Notes: generated by a model from the sequence alone, not told the origin. A stretch of 64,000 bases of DNA from Candidatus Nitrosopumilus sp. (GCA_029862085.1 JAOTXZ010000004.1:1-64000), one strand, 5' to 3'; positions 48,554 to 58,353 are shown, numbered from the stretch's first letter. A program made the numbers and translations.

Positions 48554-48657
48554 TACACAAAGGATAGAATACTAATCTAAAAAAACAATGGCGAGATACG
48601 AAGGAATGCCGATGAATTAAAATTCAACTTTGTTGAAAAATTATAAAGTTTTGAAAT

Positions 48658-48762
48658 TTAACCTGAACGCAAATGGAAATTGCTGCAGCATAAACATTCT
48701 TTTTTAATGCACTCGGTTTCAATTTGATGTCGACAAACACCGCATTCACAATGAATTACCAT
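48658..48762 (-). CDS. 34-aa Cys-rich microprotein (MVIHCECGVCRHQIETECIKKECLCCSNFHLRSG)
   Basis: Short ORF with CxCxxC and CxxxxCxCC pattern. Confidence 0.55.
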   Translation of the reverse strand: MVIHCECGVCRHQIETECIKKECLCCSNFHLRSG

Positions 48763-48920
48763 GAATTAATTACATCGTTTTCAGATATAACGGATCTGTA
48801 TTTTTTATGGCAAAATATCATGTTTGTGGCATCCTAGGGACAAATCATCGAAAAAATAGCTGATTTAGACCTAATTTTTGACGAGAATGAACATGTTTTA
48901 GAAATAAAAAAAGAGAGGTT

Positions 48921-49130
48921 TTAATCTGACTTTGCTTTGTCAATACCTGCTTTCGCTGTGTCTTTTGCTTTGTCAACACCTGCTTCTGCAGTGTCTTTTG
49001 CTTTGTCAAAGCCTTTTTGACCAAGATCGGTTCCTTTTTCGACTGCGTCTTCTAGTCCTTCTTTTCCTTTCTCGATTCCTTCTTTGACTGTATCTTCAGC
49101 TTTTTCTTTTATTTTGTCTAAAAATCCCAT
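48921..49130 (-). CDS. LEA-like amphipathic repeat protein
   Basis: 69 aa with 11-aa-type repeats (DKAKDTAEAGVDKAKDTAKAGIDKAK). Confidence 0.75.
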   Translation of the reverse strand: MGFLDKIKEKAEDTVKEGIEKGKEGLEDAVEKGTDLGQKGFDKAKDTAEAGVDKAKDTAKAGIDKAKSD

Positions 49131-49244
49131 ATTCCTACTCGTCTCTTCTCATAGATAAACCGATCCTGTTTTGTAAAAATTGTTAAAATAAAATATTACG
49201 AGGATAAAAAAAGAAAAATATTTCAATAATTTTTTGGTTTTTTT

Positions 49245-51632
49245 CTATTCAGACACCCATACTAATGCGACAGTTTTAATGTCTATATCAGATCGTCTAG
49301 GTTTTATCTCCTTTACAACAAGTTCTTCTAAAAGCGGGTCATATCTTTCCTCTAGTTTGTCTATTTCTTGCTGAAGATCACTATTTACGCTATTAATTTT
49401 CTCGATAATCGCATCCACGGTTTCTCCTGCACGATTGACGTCCCCAAATTCTTTGCGTTGGCTTACAACACTACTTGCCGCAGTCGTAGCTCTACTTAGA
49501 GTTGACATGTTGAGGCCCCCTCCTCCGGAAAAAGCAGAAAGTAACGAAGCCCCAATTTTAATTGCAGTTTGTAATTTTCGTCCCTTTGATTGCTCCTTTT
49601 CTTTTTCGATTCTTTGTTTAGCTTTTCGAAGCTGCTCGCTTAGAGTCTCTGTTTTTAATTTGTATTTTTTTCGGAGTTTTTCTGTTTCTTCATCACGTTT
49701 TTCTCTTGCCGCTTCTCCAAGTCTAATGCGAAAATCACGTTCGCTTTCTAGAGGTTTTGAGGTCATTTTGAAATTTTTACTTTCAAAAAATTCAATTCCT
49801 TTGGCCCTGTAAAGAAAATTACTAAACTCTTTTTTCCACTTTGTATAGCTTCTAGCTTTTGTTGCTTGAGTTGGAAGAGAGGTAAACGTACCTCGTTTTG
49901 GACCTTGTTTTTTAAGTCGTTTTTCTATCATTATTTCTTCTGCCTCCTCCCAGTCTACATCTAACATATCATCATCCAAATAAACAGATAAGCAAATTTT
50001 CTTGGTGTGAATTTTTTTCTTTGTTTTTGAATTTACAAAATGAACCGTGGCAATTCCAACAAGAGTGGCTTGAAAATTATTAATAGAATCTTTTGGAAAT
50101 ACAAAAAATTGGGGAACCCCAGGGGGAAGAATCGGACGTGGAGAATGTTCCGTCAATTCATTTTGTATCTTTGGTTTAGATGGCATTGAATAAGAAACCG
50201 CCTTAGATTCCAAATAAGGAATATTTTTTTTGCTTTTCATAAGAATTTTGATTTGATTTCTAGTTAGCGGTCCTCGAAGATACGACATTGCCCAGCGCGT
50301 ATGAAAAATAACTGGACCTTTTTCATGTACATTGTGTAGTAGAAAAACTCTTTTTCCAAGGCTTGAAATAGTTTTATCAATATTCTTCCTATCAAAATTT
50401 GAGCCGCTCGAAATTCCTTCAAGGCCATCAAGCATTCTGGCTTTGTCTCTTTCAGTTTGAAGGCGACCAATAAACCACGTTCCAGTATTCGAAAGCCCCT
50501 TGTAATCTAAATCTGCAGGATTCTGAGTTGCCAACACTAATCCCACCCCATATGCCCGGGCTTGTTTAAGTAAAGTTAACAGGGGTTTTTTCGATGGAGG
50601 TTGAGCAACTGGAGGCATGTATCCGAAAATTTCATCCATATAGATTAAGGTCCTTAGGCTATTTGTGCCCGAACGGGTACGCATCCAACTTAGAATCTGG
50701 TTAAGTAACAATGAGACAAAAAACATGCGTTCTGTTTCAGTAAGGTGTGCAATCGAAAAAATCGCTACCCTAGGTTTTCCTTCTGGAGTATAAAGAATTT
50801 GATCAATATCAAGAGGTTGACCTTTGAGCCAACCCTGAAATCCTGGTGCAGCAAGTAGATTGTTTATTTGCATGGCAAATTTAAAACGCTCCTTTTCTGG
50901 GAAAAATGTTTCAATTTGCAAAAATCCTATTTTTTGAATTGGGGGATTTTGAATCGATTGAATTATTGTTCCAAGATCAACTGGGATTCCTTGACGCCAC
51001 AAATGATCAAATAGTGTAGAAAGTAGAATATGTTCACGACTTTGTATTGGATCAGCATCGATCCCCAAAAGTACTAGAAGACTAGTTGCTGTAGTAGAAA
51101 TTCTATCTCGAAAAAGATCTGGTTCTTTTAAGACTCCCTCAGAGGGTGCTGAAAATGAAGAAAGTATTGAGACGGGCACTCCCATCTCGCTTCCTGGAGT
51201 GTAAATAACAAAATCAGCTGCATTTTTTACATTTCGAATTCTCTCTTGACTTTGATTGTAACTTGCCAATCCCTTTTTCCACAATTCGGCCTGCTTTTCA
51301 GCAAATTCATCTGGATCAAGATTTTTTCTTCGGGCATCATCTTCGTTTATCCATGGACGAAAGTTTTTAGGAAGAAGATCCGGAAACGTTAGAAGTAGAT
51401 TACCTAAATCACCCTTTGGATCAATTATGATTATAGGAATTTTGTCTAGAATAGCCTCTTCAATGAGAGTAATGCAAAGACCAGTTTTGCCACTTCCAGT
51501 CATCCCCACACAAACTGCATGGGTTGTGAGATTCTTAGCATCATACAATAAAGGAAATTCCTCTTCTTGCTTTTTTGACAAATCGTAATGTTTTCCTAGA
51601 AAAAACTCTCCAAGTTTTTCATAAAATTCCAT
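49245..51632 (-). CDS. HerA-like ATPase (helicase HerA-like/DUF853-related)
   Basis: GMTGSGKTGLC Walker A, IIIDPKGDLGN, YMDEIFGYMPPVAQPP, ATQNPADLDYKGLSN. Confidence 0.88.
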   Translation of the reverse strand: MEFYEKLGEFFLGKHYDLSKKQEEEFPLLYDAKNLTTHAVCVGMTGSGKTGLCITLIEEAILDKIPIIIIDPKGDLGNLLLTFPDLLPKNFRPWINEDDARRKNLDPDEFAEKQAELWKKGLASYNQSQERIRNVKNAADFVIYTPGSEMGVPVSILSSFSAPSEGVLKEPDLFRDRISTTATSLLVLLGIDADPIQSREHILLSTLFDHLWRQGIPVDLGTIIQSIQNPPIQKIGFLQIETFFPEKERFKFAMQINNLLAAPGFQGWLKGQPLDIDQILYTPEGKPRVAIFSIAHLTETERMFFVSLLLNQILSWMRTRSGTNSLRTLIYMDEIFGYMPPVAQPPSKKPLLTLLKQARAYGVGLVLATQNPADLDYKGLSNTGTWFIGRLQTERDKARMLDGLEGISSGSNFDRKNIDKTISSLGKRVFLLHNVHEKGPVIFHTRWAMSYLRGPLTRNQIKILMKSKKNIPYLESKAVSYSMPSKPKIQNELTEHSPRPILPPGVPQFFVFPKDSINNFQATLVGIATVHFVNSKTKKKIHTKKICLSVYLDDDMLDVDWEEAEEIMIEKRLKKQGPKRGTFTSLPTQATKARSYTKWKKEFSNFLYRAKGIEFFESKNFKMTSKPLESERDFRIRLGEAAREKRDEETEKLRKKYKLKTETLSEQLRKAKQRIEKEKEQSKGRKLQTAIKIGASLLSAFSGGGGLNMSTLSRATTAASSVVSQRKEFGDVNRAGETVDAIIEKINSVNSDLQQEIDKLEERYDPLLEELVVKEIKPRRSDIDIKTVALVWVSE

Positions 51633-51762
51633 AAGGGTATTCCATTCTTTTTAGCCTAAAAGTCTTATTTCAGGGTCAAAAACGTCTAAATAATTTTTAA
51701 AATGGTATAAAAATTCCATCAGAATAAGAGTTTCTGCAAAAAAAAATAGAAGAAAAATAATT

Positions 51763-51960
51763 CTATTCTACAACAAATCCAATTTTGACATTTGCACGAT
51801 ATTCGGTAATACTACCATTTTTTACAACGGCTGTTTGGGCCATCACATCTACCCCTACAATATCTTTTACACTTTCTTGTGCTTTGGCTACTGCCTCTTT
51901 TGTTGCCTCTTCCCAACTTTTAGGGGAAGAACCTACAAGTTCTATAACTTTTACAACCAT
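51763..51960 (-). CDS. Dodecin family protein
   Basis: KVIELVGSSPKSWEEATKEAVAKAQESVKDI...YRANVKIGFVVE. Confidence 0.92.
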   Translation of the reverse strand: MVVKVIELVGSSPKSWEEATKEAVAKAQESVKDIVGVDVMAQTAVVKNGSITEYRANVKIGFVVE

Positions 51961-52091
51961 AGTTAGGGGTCCATATGTTCCGGATAAAATCTTTTCTAAT
52001 AATATTAAATTTAATCAATCTTTTTTTTAAAATCAACAATTGATAGAATAAAATCAGCTAGTTCATTGAAAAAAAATAAAAAATTGTAGGC

Positions 52092-52502
52092 CTAGTATTC
52101 TATCATTCTAGGGAGAGTTTTTGCCTCTTCTACCCAAGCGGTTACTTGGTCACTTGTAGGGGTTTTTCGAACCAGTTTTTTCTCTTCGTTTACCTCTTGC
52201 ATTTTTTTTTGCAAGTTCTCGGCGTTTCTAGTAGCGAGTTCAACTACTGTATCAACTCCTGCTGCTTCAAGAAGGTCAGAGTATTCTTCGCCAACACCCT
52301 TTATTCTAATTAAATCACATAGGTTTATCCACTCCATAATTAATTTGGAGGAAATACCAGTTTTTTCTGCCAAGTCTTTTCGTCCTTGTGGTGTTTTTCC
52401 GTGCTCTAACAATTCATCGGAATTATGCATTCCAGCTGATTCTAGTTTTTCTGCATAGGTTGGTCCTATGCCTTCTATTTCTATAATTTTTAAAGTCGTC
52501 AT
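52092..52502 (-). CDS. Helix-hairpin-helix protein (DUF4332-like)
   Basis: IEGIGPTYAEKLESAGM and IKGVGEEYSDLLEAAGVDT; start at internal Met preferred. Confidence 0.85.
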   Translation of the reverse strand: MTTLKIIEIEGIGPTYAEKLESAGMHNSDELLEHGKTPQGRKDLAEKTGISSKLIMEWINLCDLIRIKGVGEEYSDLLEAAGVDTVVELATRNAENLQKKMQEVNEEKKLVRKTPTSDQVTAWVEEAKTLPRMIEY

Positions 52503-52588
52503 TTTGTTCTTAATTTTATTCAAATTGGACCTCTATAAATTATTTTTTGGGAATTTCTGAGTTTCCTATAATTCGAACCAAGGATTAG

Positions 52589-53437
52589 TTAGTTTTTTTC
52601 TAAAGCCATACAGATATCCCATGGGCTTATCACTCGGTCATCGTGAATAATAAGAGGTTGAGACATGCTGTACATTATTTTTGAAACATCTGAGAGATTC
52701 AAATCCTCAGAAATCATTTTTGCATCTTCCAGAGTAACTACATTTACTGGGATTTCTAAAAAATTATCCCGTCCTAGTAGAAAATTAAATTTTTCAATTG
52801 TTTCAATTATTATGCGGTCGTTGATAAATTGATTCGTTCCTTCAAGTAGTATTTTCCTAGTTTTATTTTCCAACATTAATTTCATTACATCTCCAAATTT
52901 GGCTTCATTATCAATGGTTACAATTTTCTTTTTAGGGATTTCAGATATGTGAAAATCAAAATCATTGTTCATTCCAATCTCAAGTAACTTTTTTACGGAA
53001 ATCACAGAATAGTCATCATTTCCAACATTAATTACTGCAAATGCTCTTCCTACTTTTTTCCACATGGCGATTAGTTCTTTGAGACTTGAATCAGATGTAA
53101 CCACATTAAGTCTAGTATCAGTTATTTCTTCGACAAATTTCATCTCGAAAAAATCTGAAGTTGGGTTTTTGAACACACCTTGAATTATTTCTCTTCCCCC
53201 AATTACTCCTATTGGTTTAGTATCATCACGAACTACCACAGAGTCTGTAAATGACTCTAGGTACTGAACAAGCATTCCAGCTACGACTCTAACTTTAGCA
53301 TTTTTTCTAACATTTACACAGGGAGTTGAGGTAAGTGAATTTTCCAACAGCTCGCTAAGGGGGCGATTAGAAATGTTTGAACTTGGATTTGACAAGATTA
53401 TCGATTTGAGTTTAGGATCAATGTATTTGAAATACAA
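52589..53437 (-). CDS. CBS domain protein
   Basis: 282 aa, several CBS-like segments (VRDDTKPIGVIGGREII; LKELIAMWKKVGRAFAVIN). Confidence 0.75.
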   Translation of the reverse strand: MYFKYIDPKLKSIILSNPSSNISNRPLSELLENSLTSTPCVNVRKNAKVRVVAGMLVQYLESFTDSVVVRDDTKPIGVIGGREIIQGVFKNPTSDFFEMKFVEEITDTRLNVVTSDSSLKELIAMWKKVGRAFAVINVGNDDYSVISVKKLLEIGMNNDFDFHISEIPKKKIVTIDNEAKFGDVMKLMLENKTRKILLEGTNQFINDRIIIETIEKFNFLLGRDNFLEIPVNVVTLEDAKMISEDLNLSDVSKIMYSMSQPLIIHDDRVISPWDICMALEKN

Positions 53438-53502
53438 TTACAAAAATCAATCCTGAAAATCATTATTACTTAATAAGCACCTTGATTTAAAAGTCTAGCA
53501 AG

Positions 53503-54840
53503 ATGGTAGATATACCAAATCATCCCCTAAAAAACAAGATTCAAGAATTACTAGTATCAAATGATATTGAAAAAACCGCAATTTATAACAAAATGCTAAA
53601 TTATACTATTGAGATATTTGAGACTCAGGGACTTGGAAGGGATTATTATGGATATCACAATATTGATCATGAATTAGAGGTAACCTATGTTACAATGTTA
53701 GCTGCAACATGGGAGAAAAAAATACAAAAATTCAATCATAGTGACATTGAATATCTTTTCACTGCTGCCTTGTTTCATGACTTTGATCCACAAAAATCAG
53801 TAGACAGACCACACGAAGAAAGTGTAATCCAATTTATCTCACTCGATAAAGAATTAAAAAAATTAATCGATGAGGCCGGACTCGATATGGATATTATAAT
53901 GGCTTTAATTTTAAGAACATCATATCCGTGGACAGGAGAATTTAAGACAAAACCGGAAAAACAAATGCAAGAATGTTTTAATCGCTCAGAAATCACAAAA
54001 AACAAACCTGAGCTGCAATCCCATTATGGGGAATTAGGGTGGTTTTTGTCTGTTGCAGACAGAATTGGGGGATATGCAGTAGGAGATTTTTCCGAGGCCA
54101 TGGAAAAAGCCAAAAAGAACGCTCATGCCTTTGCTTGGCATCAATCCGCTATAGTGAGAATGTCAGTTAACTATTTTGAAACTCTCCTAAACAAAGAGGC
54201 CCCTATGTGCCGACGAGTACTGCATGCATTACCACCTGAAATGAGAAAAAATTTTATGGATACAGTCCTTTCTTTTATGAATCTCCGTCAGGAAGAAATT
54301 CGCATTGAATCCAAATTTGAGTACGAAAATCAAAAATTTCAAGCAAAGTCCGATTCAATAGAGGAAAGAAAAACTGATGACTACATTAATTCTTTAACAT
54401 TAATTTACAAAGAATTACCCCAGCCATTACAGTTACAAAAATTTGGGTTTGCGAAATCTATCTTAGATCCTAGCACTATTGTTACTACTTTGAGATTAAG
54501 TGACAACGATAATACTATTGTGGGTTATGCAAAAGGAGGACCTCTTGAGAACTATGAATTGTATGCAGGAGTTGAGGATGAAAATTTTGGGGAAAAAAAT
54601 ACAATATTTTTAGAGCCAATTGCAATGAAGATGGGTTATTGGGGTCTTGGTGGAGGAACTCGCCTCAGAAAGACATTCTCGTTGATGGCAAATTCCAAAA
54701 GATATCGTTATCTGACAAGTTTTGCATTGCGGGATTTAATTCAGAAAAAAATGGGTTCTGAAAATGTCGAATTTGTTACGATGATTGATCCCGAACACTG
54801 GGATTATTACAGAGTTGATCTTTTAGCTGGAATCGTGTAA
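53503..54840 (+). CDS. HD-domain protein with C-terminal acyltransferase-like region
   Basis: NIDHELEVTYV...ALFHDFDPQ HD-type motif; C-terminal half has GNAT-like 'RLRKTFSLMANSKRYRYLTSFAL'. Confidence 0.65.
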   Translation: MVDIPNHPLKNKIQELLVSNDIEKTAIYNKMLNYTIEIFETQGLGRDYYGYHNIDHELEVTYVTMLAATWEKKIQKFNHSDIEYLFTAALFHDFDPQKSVDRPHEESVIQFISLDKELKKLIDEAGLDMDIIMALILRTSYPWTGEFKTKPEKQMQECFNRSEITKNKPELQSHYGELGWFLSVADRIGGYAVGDFSEAMEKAKKNAHAFAWHQSAIVRMSVNYFETLLNKEAPMCRRVLHALPPEMRKNFMDTVLSFMNLRQEEIRIESKFEYENQKFQAKSDSIEERKTDDYINSLTLIYKELPQPLQLQKFGFAKSILDPSTIVTTLRLSDNDNTIVGYAKGGPLENYELYAGVEDENFGEKNTIFLEPIAMKMGYWGLGGGTRLRKTFSLMANSKRYRYLTSFALRDLIQKKMGSENVEFVTMIDPEHWDYYRVDLLAGIV

Positions 54841-54945
54841 TCTCAAAAAAGAATCTTGAAATTATTAATTAATCCTAGAAATTTGCTTTTATCCAAAAAG
54901 AATGGATTTATTTGAATCGCCTAGTGCTACCTAATTTTTTAGCAG

Positions 54946-55050
54946 TTATTGCAAGAATAAATTTCCCAAGTGAATATAGCCGCAGTCTTGAGAACAAAAA
55001 CTAGAGTTTTTTGGAACCACATCATCTCCACAGTTGATACATTTTGACAT
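54946..55050 (-). CDS. 34-aa zinc-finger microprotein (MSKCINCGDDVVPKNSSFCSQDCGYIHLGNLFLQ)
   Basis: CxxC...CxxxC short ORF, not in ORF track. Confidence 0.6.
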   Translation of the reverse strand: MSKCINCGDDVVPKNSSFCSQDCGYIHLGNLFLQ

Positions 55051-55137
55051 GTTAAATTCATCATTTTTTTGTTAATAAGGAGATGTAAGTCCGGATTGTG
55101 ACAAGGACTTTGTTCAATCATGTATTTGGAAATTAAA

Positions 55138-55601
55138 TTAACAAACTATCATAACTGGACATTTTGCATTTTCTGAAACCCTCCTACTCACACTCCCTAA
55201 TGCCTTTAATTTTCCAAATCCACTTAGACCCTCACTTCCTAAAAAATGAGATCTATGTTATTTGCCTTGGCATAATCAAGAATAGCCTCATCAGGATTAC
55301 CTTTCATTGCATGGTGATGTACTCCGATTTTTTCTTTTTCATAGTTTTTTGCAAGTTTACTTGTAATTTTTTTAGCAATTATTACTTCAGATTTAATGAA
55401 TTTTTGTACTGTATCTTTTACCGTGTAATCATCCTCTAATTCTGCGAGTAACACTCCATGAAGATATTCATGTTCATCAATCACTGTCAATAGATACATA
55501 GTCGCATCAAATTTGCTAGCCATCTCCTTTGCATAGAATATTGCTTTTTTAGAATATTTAGAACCATCATAAGGAACCAAAATACTCTTTATCATAAACA
55601 A
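55138..55601 (-). pseudogene. Universal stress protein with apparent single-base frameshift
   Basis: ORF (55239-55601) stops at '...ANNIDLIF*'; one extra T in the T6 run (plus-strand A6 at 55241-55246) restores 'DLIFLGSEGLSGFGKLKALGSVSRRVSENAKCPVMIVC*' to 55138. Confidence 0.85.
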
Positions 55602-55646
55602 AAATATACGATCTTTTTATTTTTAGGTTTCTTGTAAAACCAAACT

Positions 55647-55868
55647 CTAGAATTCCTGTCTAGCTTTTTTCATCAACAATAATCTCCGTTTTAATTTTGT
55701 TCCTCGTGGTTTAGTTCTTAATAAATATCCACAGCAAGGACACCAAAGTCCTTCCCATTTTATGTAAATTTCACACCGGTTACATCGTTTTTGGCCTTGT
55801 TCGTAACGTCCTCCCTCTCGAGAATTGCTAGTTGCCCTGTAATTCTTACAAGAACCATTACATTGCAT
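55647..55868 (-). CDS. Small zinc-ribbon protein
   Basis: CNRCEIYIKWEGLWCPCCGYLL. Confidence 0.75.
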   Translation of the reverse strand: MQCNGSCKNYRATSNSREGGRYEQGQKRCNRCEIYIKWEGLWCPCCGYLLRTKPRGTKLKRRLLLMKKARQEF

Positions 55869-56040
55869 AATGTTCTTGTTGAAAATAACTTATAGAATAA
55901 ATTTTTCATAAATTTGCGAATAGAAACTGTAATTTTTTAAATTTTAATTATTCAACTGGTAGATCTCAAAATACATACTATTTTGGGAATAAATAAAAAA
56001 TTAAGTTAATGTTTAAATAAGGAAATCTTATAATCATAAT

Positions 56041-56187
56041 ATGAGCAAAAGGATTACCATAATGCTTGATAATGATTTAGACAAAAAAATGAGAGTATTA
56101 CAGGCAAAAATGATTCAGAATTCATCAAGTTCAGTTAGCTTTTCAAGTGTCCTAAATCAGGTACTAAGAGAAAGTCTCAAAAAATAG
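56041..56187 (+). CDS. 48-aa ribbon-helix-helix-like protein (MSKRITIMLDNDLDKKMRVLQAKMIQNSSSSVSFSSVLNQVLRESLKK)
   Basis: Short ORF with RHH-like strand-helix-helix layout (RITIMLDNDL..KKMRVLQAK..SFSSVLNQVLRESL). Confidence 0.7.
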   Translation: MSKRITIMLDNDLDKKMRVLQAKMIQNSSSSVSFSSVLNQVLRESLKK

Positions 56188-56278
56188 AAAAAAAATGATA
56201 AATGATTTTTAGAAACATTTCTTTAATCAAAAAATATTCTGGTATTTGTTACAAATCAAGGTGAAAATTTTGGGTATT

Positions 56279-56353
56279 CTACAACATCAATTGGATTCCA
56301 ATTGCTAAAGTGATTAAGACAAAAACGGTTGCAATCATTTTGTTTTCATTCAT
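56279..56353 (-). CDS. 24-aa single-TM microprotein (MNENKMIATVFVLITLAIGIQLML)
   Basis: ATG preceded by GGAG at SD distance (CGGAGCGATATG); one hydrophobic helix. Confidence 0.45.
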   Translation of the reverse strand: MNENKMIATVFVLITLAIGIQLML

Positions 56354-56481
56354 ATCGCTCCGATTTTTGATATAGATATAAAATTTTGGTTTTATTCACG
56401 AATAGATTATTCAATTCCTTCGTAGAAAAAATTTTTCCGTAATTCAGAGATTTTATTTAAAACGAGAAATAATCTAAAGAT

Positions 56482-56958
56482 ATGTTTTCTAAAGATAGAA
56501 AATTAATAATTATCGCAATTATTGTAGGTGTTTTTGGATTGGCTTCAATGATAGGATTTATTGGACAGGGAAATGTACGACATGTAGAAATTTTTTGGCA
56601 GGAAAAAGTTGAACAGACAGTATCTTTTGAAGATGTCAATGGACAGGTTCATCTTCAAGGAACCTTAGGAGTCATCGGAGATCCGAATCCTCATTTAATT
56701 AGCAGGACAAGTTTTGCCTACATTCTAACTGTAATAAATAATGGCGATAAACATCATCGACTTTACATTGAAGGATTAGAAATTCAAACCAATCTTTTAG
56801 AGCCAGGAGAGCAGGACGTTATTACAATTTATCCAAACGAGGAAGGCATCTACAAATATTATGATAAACGTGAAAGACTAGAACCTTTGGGAATTCTTGA
56901 AATAAGAACTGTTGTTCCAAGTGATGAATTTACGGGGTTTTGGAGAGATTTGATTTAA
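56482..56958 (+). CDS. Membrane-anchored protein, cupredoxin-like C-terminal half
   Basis: N-terminal TM; 'LLEPGEQDVITIYPNEEGIYKYYDKRERLEPLGILEIRTV' resembles cupredoxin layout. Confidence 0.55.
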   Translation: MFSKDRKLIIIAIIVGVFGLASMIGFIGQGNVRHVEIFWQEKVEQTVSFEDVNGQVHLQGTLGVIGDPNPHLISRTSFAYILTVINNGDKHHRLYIEGLEIQTNLLEPGEQDVITIYPNEEGIYKYYDKRERLEPLGILEIRTVVPSDEFTGFWRDLI

Positions 56959-57065
56959 TGTTTTGACAAAAATTTCATATTTATCAATAGAGTTTGAAAA
57001 AAAATAAAAAATTGACTAATTTAAGAAAATAAAAATAAGCTCTTAAATTAACAAAAACTTCTCAT

Positions 57066-57257
57066 CTATTCTGATTTTTTTACTTTTTGTGCAGCTGGTC
57101 CTTTCTTACCTTCGCCTACTTCGAAATCGACTTTATCGCCTTCATTGATGAATCCTTCAACATCTGTTTTGTGAACAAACAGATCATCGCCAGATTCTCT
57201 TTCGATAAAACCAAAGCCTTTAGTTCGGTTGAACCACTTTACTGTGCCTTGTTCCAT
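57066..57257 (-). CDS. Cold shock protein (CspA family)
   Basis: [32 protein letters not shown]. Confidence 0.96.
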   Translation of the reverse strand: MEQGTVKWFNRTKGFGFIERESGDDLFVHKTDVEGFINEGDKVDFEVGEGKKGPAAQKVKKSE

Positions 57258-57362
57258 TTGATCTACTGAAAAAAGACTCCGTATATTAAGATAAGTATAA
57301 AATTTGAGCAGACTATAATGTCAATCTATTTTTAGAAAAATCTAATTTGATTTTGAGTGGAT

Positions 57363-57674
57363 TTAGAAATCTTTTGGAATATGACCATTTTGTTTTAGCC
57401 AATCTACCTGTGGCAAGGTAAATCTCCAGACAATATCTCCCCTCTCGGATTCTTTAAAATCCCAAGGAGCAATAATTACAATATCATTATCCCGAATCCA
57501 AACTCGTCTCTTTAGTTTTCCCCTAATTCTTCCTCGTCTAGTAATGCCGTCAGTACATTTTATCATTACATTTTCCCCTCCGAGCATTTTTAGTACCCTT
57601 CCAAAGAGTTCCCCTTCTTCAGGGATACGAATTTCTTTTAGTGCACTCTCATTTTTTACTTGACGCTTTCCCAT
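57363..57674 (-). CDS. eif1A: Translation initiation factor IF-1A
   Basis: ELFGRVLKMLGGENVMIKCTDGITRRGRIRGKLKRRVWIRDNDIVII; start at internal Met preferred. Confidence 0.93.
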   Translation of the reverse strand: MGKRQVKNESALKEIRIPEEGELFGRVLKMLGGENVMIKCTDGITRRGRIRGKLKRRVWIRDNDIVIIAPWDFKESERGDIVWRFTLPQVDWLKQNGHIPKDF

Positions 57675-57783
57675 ACTATGAATAATTATTTTAACCATAT
57701 AACTGTGGGGTTTTATGTCAATTCAAAAAATTTCATAAAACAACAATAAAATCAATTTTATGTAAAGAGAGGTAAAACAATTC

Positions 57784-58353
57784 ATGGAGTTTAGATGCAT
57801 TCAAGAGTGTTCACAATGCTGCATCGAACGAGAATACTATCCCAGAAAAAAATATGGAAAAATCGGTGTCTTAATACTGCCAGAAGAAAAAGAGAAAATA
57901 AAAAATTTGGCAAAAAAATATGAGTTAAAAGTTTTAATTTTACCTAGAATCGGAATATCCAAAGAAAAAGATTCCACATCGATAGAAATTTTAGCATATC
58001 AAATGATGGGAATAGAAAAAAATGGCAACACCTGTCCATTTCTGGACACAAAGTCTACAAAAAGATCTCCCCATGGAGGATTTCCATGTAAAATTTATGA
58101 TGATAGACCACTGGCATGTAGGGCATATCCACTAATCGAATCAGAACCTATAACTCTTGATCAAAAATGTAAATTTTGTAAAGAGTATAAAACCGCAGAT
58201 GATAATCTAAATTCTGAAATAGAATCATTGTTAAAAATTAAAAACAAAATGAATGTAGATACTCCCTTTGTATGGAGATATGCAACAGGAGTTGGTGAAA
58301 TCGAAGATGAATCTCAAATTAGAAAAGGCTGGATTTTAGAGGAACAAAATTGA
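57784..58353 (+). CDS. YkgJ family cysteine cluster protein
   Basis: CIQECSQCCIE..CPFLD..CKIYDDRPLACRAYPL. Confidence 0.9.
   Translation: MEFRCIQECSQCCIEREYYPRKKYGKIGVLILPEEKEKIKNLAKKYELKVLILPRIGISKEKDSTSIEILAYQMMGIEKNGNTCPFLDTKSTKRSPHGGFPCKIYDDRPLACRAYPLIESEPITLDQKCKFCKEYKTADDNLNSEIESLLKIKNKMNVDTPFVWRYATGVGEIEDESQIRKGWILEEQN

Noticed and set aside
49435-49812. Plus-strand 125-aa ORF inside the HerA-like gene
   Set aside because: Antisense to a coherent ATPase reading frame; Ser/Phe/Arg-rich artefact.
54939-55121. Minus-strand 60-aa ORF
   Set aside because: Alternative frame over the MSKCINCG... zinc-finger microprotein, which has an intact four-Cys motif.
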